This document shows positions 1 to 12,145 of a stretch of 64,000 nucleotides of DNA, one piece after another. The notes under the pieces were generated by a model. It was given only the letters and a program-made list of their open reading frames with translations, did not search any database and had not been told where the DNA came from. Source of the stretch: Viola odorata (Eukaryota > Streptophyta > Magnoliopsida > Malpighiales > Violaceae); the NCBI GenBank assembly GCA_963691705.1, contig OY829541.1:50674377-50738376 (forward strand). The letters run 5' to 3'. Numbering within the stretch: the stretch's first letter is position 1; every line of letters begins with the position of its first letter. Position numbers and translations under genes: made by a program.

Positions 1-3000
1 AGAGAAAAGACTTTCACACACCAGACCTATTCACAAATAATCCTCACAAGATAAAGTGTTTGTGCTCACACTTGAAAACAGGGCTAGGTGTATATCTGAT
101 TGATGGTTTATTTTGGATGTTTTATTGTCTCCTTTATTATTAATTGAGATAATAATTATGCTACTTTAAGCCCTTTTGCTTCCTTTCTCTATAAACAGCC
201 TTTGGAGCATCAATCTGAAGGAAAGGAGCAGAAAGCTTGAAGATTAGAGCTTAAAACAATCAATCGGTGATGGAGTTTCGTTTTCAGCTTTGCTGCCTTG
301 AATTTGGTCCATTCGTCCCAAGGCCACTTCACCATTTTGCCGAAATCAGCTCTTCTCGAGGCCTTGACATGAAGCGACCTATCAGAGTTCCAGCCTGGAC
401 AGCACTGGGCGTATTTTTGTATTTAATTTGTGAGTGCTGGTTCAGCCAGCCTGGAACCTGGAGGACTTGAGCACGAGTGTTAGTGCTTGGATTCCCTCTT
501 CCACCTTGCAGAAGCACCAAGGGGACATCAATGGAAGAATGATAGAAACATTCCCTTTGCATTATTCAAAGATTATTCTCTCCAAAAGTAAAGTAGTGCC
601 CAGCACCAGCCTGGTATGACAGCACATGCTGCAATTATTTTATGGTGAAGGCTGGACCTTTGAAGTCTATCAGAGGAGAAGAAGAATGGCTATTAATAGA
701 ACAACGAAGCAAAGGAATAAGGGGGGAACGAGTGGAGAAAATCAGCACTCCACATTTTCCAGATTTTCCAGCTTTTTGTATTTTTGGTTTTGCACTTCTT
801 GTATCATTTTCCATTATGTTTTGTAACTAAGAACCTCCATTCCTGGTAGGGATCTTGTGGTTGATAATTCCAGTAGGTTGTGAGACTCTTTGATCTTCAA
901 TAAAAATGTTTTTCATATTTCTCTCCTTCTTGTTTTAACTCCAATTTATTCATGTTTAAGTTTGAGTTTGGCCAACTTGGATTTTGATTTGAATGATTAC
1001 AGTCAGTTCTCTTGTGATTAAATCACTCTTAGAGAACAGTAGTAGACGAATCAGCAGGGCATGAGGTGTATTTGCTTGGTCTAAGCTGATAGAAGGAACT
1101 GAACTAGACTACCCTCCCATCCCAAGGCCTTGAGAAGGGCCGACCTAGGTGACAGCTGGGTCAAGTGCCAGACTAGACCAGACTTGTGGATGACGAACAG
1201 CTACCATGTCTAGAAGAGGGACCTCACTGTTTTTAATCAATCTCTTGAGCTTTTCCATAAGTTTTCTGATTCCTTTGTTGAAGGCTCTGCATAGCCAAAG
1301 CAAAGTGGCGGGTTGGAATCTTAGGATGAGCTTAGGAAGATTAGGGTGTTTAAAATGAAGAGATTCTTTTAATTCACTTTTGTAGCAGGTTGGGAATCTA
1401 GCGAGAGCTGGTTCCACAACTTCTTCTATGAAACCGTTTTGAAAATACTTTTGTCAATGATCAACTAGCATGGAATTGTCACCACATAAGGATCTCTACT
1501 AGGGATTTTCTTTCTCTTCTGTATTTCTTTATTTCACTTCTGTTCTCTTTTATGCAGTCTCATTTTCGTTCTTTTTGTTTCTCAACCCATCAAACTCTCA
1601 CCTCTTTGTTGATTATTGTCAATATCTCTCTAAGAAATGCGAATAACACAACACATAGTCAAGTTTGCAATGTCAATCCATGAGTGAGTAGTACACATGC
1701 TTGGGCAATCTAGCAATCAAATCATCTTTGCATCAAAAGGGATAGAAAGAAGGGGGGTATATTGGTGATTAAGAGAAAAGAGACGAAGAATAACGACATA
1801 TATGAAAAGAAAGGAGATGAAATAGAGGAAAGTTAGAGGACAAACAAGGCTTTGAGGGATTTCCTGACTGGAAAGAAGGAGAGTCGGTGAGATAACATTT
1901 GTCGAAGGCGACTGGAAGGGCTAGAAGAGTGTCTTCTGCTCCTGTGTGGGGAAATCTTCTTCAAATTTGATATTGTGGTCCATGCTGTTTTCTAACAATA
2001 TGATTCTCGTTGCATGGATATTGCACTCCCTCTAAAGAAGGATGGATTTCAGTTCGTGTTTCTTTTGCGTCCCATCTGCTTTATTTACCAAAATTTAGTT
2101 CTACTTTTAGGCTTCTGAGCTTCAGGGTAACATAGAAAATGCTGGTGGTGAAAGACTAAAAGAGCAAAAGGCAAAGGTCAACAAGATCCAATCTGTAAGT
2201 TGCAGTCTGAGATAACTTTTTTTTCTTTTCTTTTTTTTTCTTTTTTTTTCGCTATTTAACATCTTGGCTACTGCACTTGATTATTCAGATTCTTTTGCTT
2301 TTAGCATCCATGACCAATTGTCTCGTCTTCACCTTCCCCACACTATGCTCTTGATTTCCTTTTTCTAGCCCCTGCTGTCAAACAAATGCCACTCACCTGC
2401 CAAGAAAATAATCAAAGAAAATAGGCTCAAGCGGTCAGATGAGAAAAAAAAGAAAAGGGGGGGGGGGGGGGGTCAGTAGCGTTAATTGTTTAAGGTGGAG
2501 GTGGTGAAAAGAGAGAAAGAAAGAGGGAAGAAGACTAAGATGCAAAAAAAATTATCATGTTGTCGCTTTCCCAAGACTAATCATGCCTATACCCTAGATA
2601 TTATGCAAATCCAACCAGTGTCTAACTATGCATTTAAATCGCACATGAAAAATTATATGGCATGAAGGCTCAATGCTCACTGGGTGATAAATTTGATTAC
2701 AAATGTCTAGATCTGGCGTGTTCATAAGGGCTAACAGGCAGAAATATATGCATGTCTGCATGATCAAGTGAGATGCGATGAGTGATAGCTTTTTGTTCTA
2801 TATGTGCAAAAGATAAGATGCGTGTGTCCATTCGAGGGGGTCTGAAAACAGTGGCGAAGATGTATTTAAAAAAAATTGCAGAAATGTTTTTCGAAAGCAC
2901 AAAAACACATCAAAAATATGTCCAGAAAATCACATCTCATTATCACCATTTCACATCTAAGCAGCAAATATCACACAATTCCAACAAAATTCCTTCCCCA

Positions 3001-3149
3001 CACTTAAAGGACACATTGTTCTCAATGTGTGACTTAGGATAAAGAACAGAATTGAAGACTAAAAGCTTGAATAAAGGATAGATGGAACCTGGTGTGTTAA
3101 GCTCGGGGTGGGGGTGAGAGTCGCCGACTGGATTCTTGTGGCGCTGGAG
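1..3149. other. No recognisable gene; repeat-like non-coding DNA
   Basis: I see no convincing coding region here; open frames are short and lack family motifs. The stretch contains a T-rich tract (about 2218-2251) and a run of 16 G at 2457-2472. Near 2995-3030 there is a CCCACACTTAAAGGACAC segment of a kind I associate with internal non-coding parts of plant Ty3/gypsy elements. Because it lies downstream of a minus-strand gag-protease relic, it may be the degraded 3' region or LTR of that element, but I found no second LTR copy to prove it. Confidence 0.4.
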
Positions 3150-3199
3150 TGGCAGTGCGCGATGGTAGGTGGCGTTTGCTGGGTCTGTCTGTCCAGAGT

Positions 3200-3358
3200 T
3201 TAGTTCCCGTACTGGTCGAAGAAGAACTCTTCTTCATCGTCATTTGGAACTCGAATCGGCGACGAGGGCGGCAGTGCTGCGTCTTTCTTCTTGGGTTTTG
3301 TTCTCGGTTTCATGGAGGATTTGGAGCCGGTGCTTGCTCCTCTTCTTGTGAGCACCAT
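3200..3358 (-). pseudogene. Short basic/acidic ORF fragment, probably retroelement-derived
   Basis: This is a 52-codon open frame on the minus strand beginning MVLTRRGASTG. A Lys/Arg-rich stretch (KPRTKPKKK-like) is followed by a Pro/Ser segment and an acidic end (DDEEEFFFDQYGN). It lies downstream of, and on the same strand as, the gag-protease relic, with a CCCTTTATACAAAA promoter-like sequence upstream. Such placement fits the start of an extra ORF (Athila-type elements carry a third ORF), truncated after 52 codons. I do not recognise a domain, and chance or a host-gene fragment remains possible. Confidence 0.3.
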
Positions 3359-3553
3359 GGCCAGATTTTGGGAGTTTGGATTTAGGAAGTTGTGATTAAT
3401 GGGATGAAGGGGACGAATGGCTTGGGTTGAGAGGAAGAAGAAGGAGATTAGGGATTTGGGGTTGTTGTTTTGTATAAAGGGTTTTAGCAAAATTTAATTT
3501 TGAGTGGGCTTGCTAATTAAAGCCCGCATTGGCTCCTTGGGCTAAAACTTCCT

Positions 3554-3803
3554 TTAAAATAAAATCAACTCTTCTTTTCTTGCTCGTGGCTTTCTTAAAT
3601 TAAATCCCAAGCCTTGAAATAAACCCAGATCTGCTTCATTCACCTGCCAAAACAAAACCAGAACACCATCAGCCTTTCCAGAGAGATTTATTGACAGGGA
3701 AGTAAAATAAAATAAAATTAAAAATAAAATAAAAATAAAAATAAAATAAATAAAAATGAAAATATTAAAAACACATGGGTTGCCTCCCATGAAGCGTCCC
3801 TCT
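3554..3803. repeat. AT-rich simple-sequence tract and retroelement spacer
   Basis: The segment contains an AAAATAAAATTAAAAATAAA-type low-complexity run at about 3705-3762. It is followed at 3776 by GGGTTGCCTCCCATGAAGCG, which I recognise as a recurrent sequence just downstream of gag-protease coding sequence in plant gypsy elements. No gene is seen. Confidence 0.4.
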
Positions 3804-6685
3804 TTATAGTCTCAGACTAGACATTGTTCTCGATCCGTCTCCAGCATATAGGTTGTGGATTGCATCACTGGTGTTAGCTATCCTCCATTCAACGACCTCC
3901 TTGTACTTCTTCCTTATTCTCACACACTCTTCTTCCTCCATTTTTTTCAACTTGCTGAAATTTATCATTGGCAGACTCTTTCCCAGGCCTAGGAAAGAGT
4001 ACTTCGGGTAATCTGATAAATTAGGGGCCTGCAAAATTAAAGAGAGGAGCTTATTGTGAGTCTCTGGTGGTTCTAAAATCTTAGGAGCATCAGTACAAGG
4101 TTTAGAAACATCAGTCTCAGTCACAGCTTCATTATTTTCCTCATTCATATCCAAACCTTTCTCCATCTCAAGATTTTTTGCTTGTCAATATTTCTGCTAA
4201 CAACACACTCCAAGGGGTCAGTAGCAATTAATTCATGAATATTATCAGCATCAGGATCAATAATATCTATGCAATTAACACTATGCATGTCATCAGGAAA
4301 TCTCATGGCATCATACATATTGAATTTAATAATTTCACCACAAAATTCCAATGTCAAACTCCCTCCAGCCACATCAATCATTGCCCTTGCTGTCCTCAAG
4401 AATGGTCTACCCAGCAGTATCTCTGTAGATTTTGTTGAATGCTCATTATCCATATCTATAACATAGAAGTCAGCTGGAAAAACAAAATCATTCACTTGAA
4501 CTAGCACATCCTCAATGACTCCTACAGGGTATATAATTGATCTATCAGCTAATTGAATTACAACCATTGTCTCTTTCAATTCACCGATATTTAGAGTCTT
4601 AAAAACAGTTAATGACATAACATTAATCCCAGCGCCAAGATCACATAACGCTTTTTCTATATTCTGGTCACCTATTTTACAAGGAATGACGAAGGTTCCT
4701 CCATCCTTGCATTTGTTAGGTAACTTTTTTTGAAAAACAACAGACACATTCTCATTCAAGTTGACCCTTTCTATACCTGAAAGCTTCTTTTTATTAGTGC
4801 ATAAATCTTTAAGAAACTTGGCATATTTGGGCACTTGCGCTATCATATCAAGTAAAGGAATATTTATGGCTACTTTTCGAAATATATCTAAAATAGCCTT
4901 CTCTTCCTTCGCCTTCTTGGACTTTTCAGCCCTTTCGGGAAAAGGAAAAAGGATTACCTGATTTTCCTTTCTTGACAACGTCTCTGGAACTGGTTTTTCT
5001 GGAATTACCTTCATTTCTGGTTCGAATTCTAGTGGAGGTGGAACTGCCTCTGGTTGACTCTTCCCCAGGCCTGTGGACGAGTCCGCTATGTTTGGAATAT
5101 TTGTTCCACTCCTTAATGTCATGGAACTGACATTATGTATCGGGTTGTCCACAGTAGTTGATGGTAACCGTCCTCCCTGCTCTTGTTTACTGAGTTTCAT
5201 CTCCCCTAACTCCCTTTGTAAGGTAGCAATACTGGCTTGGGTTGATTGGGCGAGATTTGTAATGCTGGCTTGAGTAGCTTGCATAAACTGTTTAAGCATA
5301 TCCTCCATTGGGACTCCAGTGAGCAGTAGGGGTTGTTGTGGGGCTGGAAGTTGTGGTACATTGGGTCTAGGGACGAAGTTTTGTAGGTTCATAGGTGGTG
5401 GTTGTTGCTAAGCATGGTATTGATTATTTGGGAATTGAACCGTGGTGTTGGAGCTTGTGTTTTCTCTCCAACCAGGATTGTTATTATACTGAGTTTGGTT
5501 GTATTCGGGCATGTGGGGTGGATACCTACCATACTGCTGCTGATACTGCAATACCGAATTAACCTCTTCGGGTGTTCCATTGTTCAAGATGCATCCATCT
5601 GTATGGTGTCCTTGTTGCCCGCACATACCACATATCATGGTCGGTTGTACCTGCTGTACCTGTGATTGTCCTACACAAAACTTATCCAAACGATTAGAAA
5701 GTTCATCCATTTTAGTTTCAAGTGCGGAAACATTACCTGTAGGATTTTCTCTTTCGCTTGACTCATTTAGCTCGCTATTTTCAGCCAAGATCTGGATCAA
5801 TTGATTCGCCTTCGCGGGGGTGCAATCTTGTAACTCTCCTCTAGCAGCTCCGTCCACAACCAGCTTTTCTCTAACACATAAACCGTCATAGAAATATTGC
5901 ACTTGGTTCCAATCAGAAACTCCATGGTTCAGGCAGATTTCTAGTAAGTTCTTGAAGCGTTGATAGTACTCCCCAAAACTCTCAGTAGGGGACTGTTTGA
6001 TGGACACAATATTCTTCCTAGCATTTCCAGCCTTACTAGAGGACCAAAATTTGTTGAGAAAGGTGCTCAACATCTGCTGCCATGTGTTAATGGAGTTGTG
6101 CGGTAGGCTTAGGAACCAATTCCTAGCTTTATCCTCTAGGGTCCATGGAGAAGCTCAGAGTTTAGCTCGGTTGATGTCAACTCGAGGGGGTTTGTGAGTG
6201 TCACATTCCCAATGGAGATATTGCAGGTGTTTGAATGGGTTTTCGCTAGGCAAATCGTAGAACTTCTTAAGGTTATGGATCATGTTTGGTTATAGGTTCC
6301 AATCATGCTCTACGGGCGGATATTGGACACAAAAGTGTGTGTCCGGTGGTGGTCCTTCACTATTCCGCTGCCTAAAGGTCTGATCTGGAGGAGGAGGTGG
6401 TGGCTGGTTATTTTCGTGGTGGTCTATTTCTGGTTCGAAAAGAGGATTTTCTCTAACTGCGGCAGATGAACTTTCCCCCAGTCCTGTGGAAAAGTCTGCT
6501 GACTGCGAAAAACTATTTTCAAAAATAGTTTCTTCAGAATCTGTCCTCTGCCTTTCTGCTCGCTGCTTCCTGTACTGAGCTTCTGTTTTTGTTAACTCTG
6601 GGTTGTATGGAAGTAATGGCCTCGACGGGAATATAATGTTAGAGGTCCTGGTCGCCAAAAGAGAAGTTTTTTCAGGGGAAGACAA
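3804..6685 (-). pseudogene. Ty3/gypsy gag-protease relic (no reverse transcriptase)
   Basis: Read on the minus strand, one frame from 6685 down to about 4167 encodes a retrotransposon Gag core (short DWNQVQYFYDGL-type signature, helical YYQRFKNLLEICLNHG segment). A CCHC zinc knuckle (CGMCGQQGHHTDGC) follows, then a Pro/Gln-rich linker and a retropepsin domain with the CDLGAGINVMS active-site motif and an LLGRPFLRTARA flap-side motif. In-frame stops interrupt it near 6290, about 6145 and 5408-5410. A frameshift near 4167 moves reading into the last ORF (3804-4166), where an LEMEKGLDMNEE-like continuation restores sense. Reading stops at 3804 and no RT, RNase H or integrase follows on this strand. 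It is either a truncated gypsy copy or a non-autonomous gag-pro-only element. Gag and protease identity is secure; the exact lineage (Athila or Tat side) is not. Confidence 0.85.
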
Positions 6686-6769
6686 GCAAATCCCCCAGTA
6701 CCTCGTGTAGCAGATCCGCTTAGAGGAAGACTTTTCGATCCGGATTTACCTTCACTTATCCTTCCACGT

Positions 6770-7282
6770 GTGGAGATTCTAGCTATTGTTCAACAACGGA
6801 AGTTGCCCATTCAGTATCCACTACCACCTCCACCTGGGATTGTAATGAGAGTGCGACCGGATGCTTTCTGTCGCTTCTACAAAGCCAGAAGTCACCCCAC
6901 TGATATGTGTAGACAGTTGAAGATTGCTATTGAACAATTGGTTGAGGAAGGATACTTGGGAGAATTTGCTACTAAAGCTAGAGAGCGAGCCACCACGCCT
7001 CAGGGGAACCGTATGCCCGCAGTTTCACAGCCTAGGCCCGCTACTTCCCAGAATGTTGGAAGGATGAATGATTGATCCAAAGAAGAGGCGATGATCCTAG
7101 CTGAAAATATTCCCATGATCAATATTATAGTAGGAGGAGCTCAATCCCTTGATGATTCTTCTGACGCTACCGTGGCAACTAAAGGAAAGTGGAAGCTTGA
7201 GGAGTTTGATCCTGTTGCTCGAGGGGTTAATGCCTTGGACCGAATGGTGTTGTCTTTCTTGGAGGAATATGAGAAGGGTTGA
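6770..7282 (+). pseudogene. gag C-terminal fragment of the Tat-like element
   Basis: The frame encodes the typical Tat-group end of Gag: a CRFYKARSHPTDMC knuckle-like segment followed by QLKIAIEQLVEEGYLGEF, then a basic Pro-rich tail. An in-frame TGA at 7073-7075 splits it from the continuation, which carries the INIIVGGAQ motif and a downstream ALDRMVLSF segment commonly found at the gag/protease boundary. Reading stops at 7282 and normal protease sequence does not follow. The amino-terminal Gag domain is absent, so the 5' end was lost at the junction near 6690. Confidence 0.7.
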
Positions 7283-7636
7283 TGGGTGCCGAAACCAACA
7301 AAAATAAATCATACAATTCACCATGCACAATTAATTAAAACTGTAGCAAGTGGTAAAAGGATCGAACCACAAGGATTTCAGGACTAATAATTTCTGTAAA
7401 AGACCAGAATTGTAACAGTGGTAAAAACCAATGAGTGGGATTTTTGTGTTGCAATTAAATTAATAAACAGAGAGAATAAAAACAGTAAATAAATGATGAT
7501 TAGATGAACTCAGATGATGGTAAATTCCCGATAAAGACTCTTTTTGAACAGCTTTGTAGCTGTCATTTCTAAAAAATATTTGAAATTGAAGTATCCCTCT
7601 TGGGATGGTGTAGTTGTTGTCAGGGGGGATTAGAAA
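7283..7636. other. Non-coding insert replacing the protease region
   Basis: These roughly 350 bases interrupt the gag-pol order, sit where a retropepsin should be, and contain no such domain. They are AT-rich and include GGATCGAACCACAAGGATTT, a pol III/tRNA-like or repeat-derived motif. Reading frame happens to be the same on both sides (6770 and 7637 are a multiple of three apart). They could be an insertion of another repeat, a deletion scar, or a relic of the intron that Ogre-like elements carry before RT. I cannot decide among these. Confidence 0.4.
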
Positions 7637-10600
7637 TTGGCTGCGGAATATTACTTGGTTATGACGCAAGGATCTTGTGATCGTTATGTATGTGTCTCCA
7701 CGGATCCTTTTGAATACAGAGTAGAGAGACGTGTGCAACCAGTAGAGAAGATGGTGCCAGTTCCTGTAGATGATGTTCCGGGGGCTAATTTTCTTGTAAG
7801 TAAAAAGTTGAGTCCGGAGGAGTCTATTCAGTTAGCGCATTTGTTGAATAAATGCAAGGGAGAGTTTTCTTGGGTACGGACGGATATGCCCGGTATCCCT
7901 AGGGAGGTAGCGGAGCATCATCTCAATGTCAATCCGGATGTTCCGCCACTTCAGCAAAAGCGGCGTGTTTTCTCTGGTGACAAAGCGGAAGCTATCAACC
8001 AGGAAGTGGCAAAGATGTTGAAAGCCGGATTTGTTCGAGAAGTTCAGTATCCAACTTGGCTAGCTAATCCGGTTATGGTGCCTAAGCCAAATGGAGATTT
8101 ACGGATGCGTATTGACTACACCAATCTGAACGATGCTTGTCCTAAGGATTGCTATCCGTTGCCCCGGATTGAGCAATTGGTGGACCAAACAGCAGGTGAT
8201 GCCTATTTGAGTTCCTTGGATGCCAAGAGTTCCTTGGATGCCAATTCCGGATACCATCAAATTCCCATGGCTAGGAAAGATGAGGAAAAAACTACTTTTA
8301 TTACCCCAAAGGCTACTTATTGTTATAAAGCCATGTCATTTGGCTTAAAGAATGCTAGGGGCACTTTTCAACGGATGGCTAATAAGATGTTTGAAGGTCA
8401 GATTGGACGAAATATGGAAGCATACGTGGATGATTTGTTGATCAAGTCCAAAAGTTTTGAAGGCCACCTTGTTGATCTGGAAGAGGTTTTTGTCGTCATG
8501 AGAAAGTTTGGCATGAAGTTGAATCCTCGAAAGTGTATGTTTACCTTTCAGACGGGCAAGTTCTCGGGTTATATTGTTAGCCAAAAGGGAATCCAGCCCA
8601 ATCCTTCAAAAGTGCAGGCGATTCATGATATGATCTCGCCGAGTAATGTTAGGGAGGTGCAAAAGCTTACTGGTCGGGTCATTGCATTACGTCATTTCAT
8701 TTCTAAACAAGGTGAAAGATGTTTGCCCTTTTTCAAAGTCATCCGCAAGAAGGCACCCTTTGAGTGGACAAATGAATGTGAGGAGGCATTCTCGGAATTG
8801 AAAGAGTACCTGGGTTCTGATTTAGTGTTGGTAAGGCCTGAGGTGGTTGATGCCTTGTATTTTTATTTGGGAGTTGCGGATGACATAGTCAGTGTTGTCC
8901 TGGTACGTGAAGAGGACCACATTCACCAACCGGTATATTTTATTAGTCATGTTTTGAAGGATGTTGAGCTGCGATACGCTAAGATTGAGAAGATAGCATT
9001 CACGTTAGTCCAGGCAACCCGGAAGATGTCCCAGTACTTCCAAGTCCATCCGATGACAGTCCTTATAGATCAGCCATTGAGAAGAATCTCCCGCAAGCCG
9101 GAGTCCTCAGAAAGAATGTTAACTTGGGATGTTGAGCTCGAGCAGTATGGTTTGCAGTATAAGTCCAGACCATCTATTAAAGCACAAGCTTTGGTGGACT
9201 TTATTGCAGAATGTACATTCACAAAGGAGCCTTTGTCAGATCTACCTGAGGAAAAGTCTGGAGATAAAGAGCAGTGACTTCCGTATCCTGACACCTACGG
9301 AGATCAGTGGGTGCTACATGTTGATGGAGCCAAAGGTCTAGATCTTGTTGGGGCCGAAATCGCTATATACGAGCCAGAAGGAATAAAGATGCGGTATGCT
9401 TTGAGAATCCTAAAGTCGCTATCCAACAATGCTGCAGAATATGAGGCTTTGTTAGCCGGGTTGCGTATCGGCAAGGACTTATCCGCCAGAATAATTCTTG
9501 ATCTGGGAATAATGGAAGATGTTCATTTGTTAATTTATGGGGATTTGAAGCTAGTTGTTGATCAGGTCCAATACTTGTCTAAAGTACACCAACAGTTGGC
9601 GGAAAGTAAGAAAAAAGGAATTCGAATCCGCATTGAACATGTCTCGAGGGAAGATAATGCGGCAGCAGATGAGTTGGCCAAGCTTGCTGTAGATTCTGCC
9701 GCTTTTATCTCGGCTGACGTGATCTTTGAGAAAATTTTCGTACCTTCTTTCATGGAAGAACAAATATCCTTGTGCATAAAAGGAGAAAAGGATTGGCGGG
9801 TTCTAGTAATAAAATTCCATAAGCATGATATGCTTCTAGAAGATGTCATAGAAAAGAGGAAATTACTCAAGCAAGCTGCCACGTGTGCTTATTATGATGG
9901 GGAGTTACTCCGTAGATGATTTTCTCATCCAGCAGCAAAGTGCATTATGGAACAGGAAGATCTTTACACACTACGAGAGATTCATGAGGGAATTTGCGGA
10001 TTGCATACTTCTGGAACCACCCTAGCGACTCAAGTTTTGCGATCCGAATTCTACTGGCCCAAGATCCACAGGGATTCTGATCATTTTGTTCGAACTTGTC
10101 ACAAGTGCCAGGAGTATGCTAAGATCCCAAGAAGACCCGCTACTGAGATCTTTGAGATTGTCAGCCCTTGTCCCTTTGCCAAGTGGGGAATTGATATTTT
10201 AGGACCGTTCCCAAAGGCTAAACCTCAACTTAAGTTTGTTATTATTGTTGTGGATTACTTTACTAAGTGGGCGGAAGCTAAAGCTGTTCCGGTGATCACA
10301 ACAGAAAAAGCTTGGCACTTCTTTCGGCATCAAGTAATCTTCTGGTTTGGGGATCCCCGGATTCTAATCAGTGATAACGGGACCCAGTTCACTAGCCATT
10401 ACTTTCGGGAACGTTGCCTGGAATTTTAGATTGAGCAAAGATTTTCTTCAGTGGCACATCCACATACCAATGGTCAGACGGAGGTTACCAATCGAGTCAT
10501 ACTTAGCGGTATCAAGAAGAACCTTGAAGGAGCCCGGAAGCGATGGGCATAAGAGTTGCCGTATGTCATGTGGGCTTACCAGATGACCCCTAAAGCCGGT

Positions 10601-11053
10601 ACTGGAGAGACTCATTTTTCAATGACTTATGGAACAGAAGCTGTAACACTAATGGAGATAGGAGCCTTGAGTTTACGAGTGGAATACTTTAATGAGGAAA
10701 GAAATGAAGAAAGGTTGCGGGCTAACCTTGATCTATTACCGGAGTTGCAGGAACAAGCCATTCTGAAGACGTTGTATTACAAAAGGAAGATGGCAAAGTA
10801 CCACAACCGGCGTGTCAATGAGCGCTTGCTGAAGACAAGTGATTTGGTGTTATGAGATAAGAGATCTACGGGGCAGCGCATGCGGAAGCTCAGCCCAACC
10901 TGGGAGGGCTCATACTGGATCACTCGTGTCATTGGCAAGGGAGCCTATCATTTGGAGGACATGGACGGTACCCTGTTACCTAACTCTTGGAATATTTCTA
11001 ATTTGAAATTGTATCATTCTAGAGCTGACATTTATTTTGTAACCTCCATATGA
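7637..11053 (+). pseudogene. Ty3/gypsy pol relic: RT, RNase H, second RNase H, integrase
   Basis: A single frame runs the whole length, interrupted by in-frame stops at 9275-9277, 9917-9919, 10427-10429, about 10550 and 10853-10855. Order: reverse transcriptase (ANPVMVPKPNGDLRM, YVDDLLIKS catalytic box), then gypsy RNase H (DDIVSVVLVRE, HVLKDVELRYAKIEK). The second archaeal-type RNase H follows (WVLHVDGA, NNAAEYEALLAGL), then integrase with the CHKCQ zinc end and the D-D-E core (WGIDILGPF; ISDNGTQFTS; NGQTEVTNR just after a stop), and a SPTWEGSYW tail ending KLYHS. RT motif A contains a duplicated hexapeptide around 8210-8245. The catalytic YVDD is intact, but the stops make a full polyprotein impossible. 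Identity is certain; Tat-group placement rests on the second RNase H. Confidence 0.9.
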
Positions 11054-11159
11054 TAATACTAATACCGTGGACGTAGGCTTTAACGCTGAACCACGTTAAA
11101 AAACTTTCTTCTGTTATCTTTTTTGTTATTTTATAGATGATGGAATCAAGATTATACCA

Positions 11160-11415
11160 AAAGTGAAAACACCTATCCATGTGACAGTCAGTCTTGATCC
11201 AACCGACGTCAAGACGTTGAGGCACGCCCTGGTATATTAAAGATTCAATGTCGGGAGTGAAAATCCTAACTGTGTGACACCGTGCAGATTTAGACGGGTC
11301 GTGATGATGACGCACGCTCCGAGGACGTCAAGACTCAACGCCTGGGAGTGAAAACACCTATCAGTGTGATACCGATCCTGATCAGACGGTATCACGACGT
11401 GAGGCACGCCCCAGG
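11160..11415 (+). repeat. Imperfect tandem repeats in retroelement 3' UTR
   Basis: Three diverged units of roughly 85-95 bases each contain a GAGTGAAAA..CCTA..TGTGA..CCG core followed by GACG-rich sequence and GGCACGCCC or a variant. They start near 11160, 11250 and 11340. They lie just after the end of pol in the plus-strand element. Tat-group elements are known to carry hypervariable tandem repeats in this place. Confidence 0.6.
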
Positions 11416-11957
11416 CCGATCGTTGTAATCAGATCCGGAAGCGAGCGTATTGCCTGTGCGATACCAGTTCATACACCGGGCCAGGTAGCTCCGCATTTTG
11501 TGGTTTGACAAAGTTGTGAAAAGGGTAATGTGAAAGCAATTCTGGTCCCATTGCGGGCAATTTTAAGCAATACCAGTGATTGGCAATTTATGGAAAGTGG
11601 AATGCGAAAGCAATTGAAATTTGGTGAAATTGGAAAGCAATTGAGATAGCGGAATTCTTGATAGCGGAATTCTTGAAATACTTGATGAAATATCCGTGAA
11701 ATGTGACTGCAATATTAAACGCAATGGGAATATTTTATTATATGTTATTCTGCTAACATGGATATGTAATTCCTTCTTTAGTTTGCCAGGGAAAATGACG
11801 GAAATATTAAACAATCAAAGTTTGCACATCCGCAACTTTGATCTGGTACTCTTGTGTTCATTCTATACCAAGGTATTTCTAGTTTGCCTTTTTTGGCATA
11901 AAATTTCAAGGTTATTGCTTCTCTGATTTGTTTATTTTAATTATGGTATGAAATACT
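11416..11957. other. Retroelement 3' UTR, non-coding
   Basis: There is no supported gene. It includes a short direct repeat, TAGCGGAATTCTTGA, twice in tandem at about 11647-11678. The rest is AT-rich spacer between the two tandem-repeat blocks. Confidence 0.5.
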
Positions 11958-12145
11958 CTTTATTGGCAATAATGGCCGGAATTTTGAAATTTTAAATTCC
12001 TTATTAATATTGGCCGAAATGAATTTTTTAATTTTAAATTCCTTATTGATATTGGCCGGAATAAATTTCCAGAATGGATTTTGAATTCCTCATTGGTAAG
12101 GGCCGGAATAAATTCCTTATTAGTGATCGCCAGAATAAACTTTCC
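11958..12145 (+). repeat. Tandem GGCCGGAATAAATT-type repeats in retroelement 3' UTR
   Basis: Five diverged units of about 30-55 bases share TTGGCCGGAAT followed by AT-rich sequence and AAATTCCTTATT. The spacing shortens toward the 3' end. It is a second array inside the same element's 3' UTR, distinct in sequence from the one at 11160-11415. Confidence 0.6.

Noticed and set aside
267..830. Overlapping short ORFs in the first kilobase
   Set aside because: None has a domain, codon bias or a continuing frame; treated as repeat-like non-coding DNA.
3554..3790. 78-codon minus-strand ORF with hydrophobic run
   Set aside because: The FIFIYFIFIF stretch is a translation of the AAAATAAA simple repeat.
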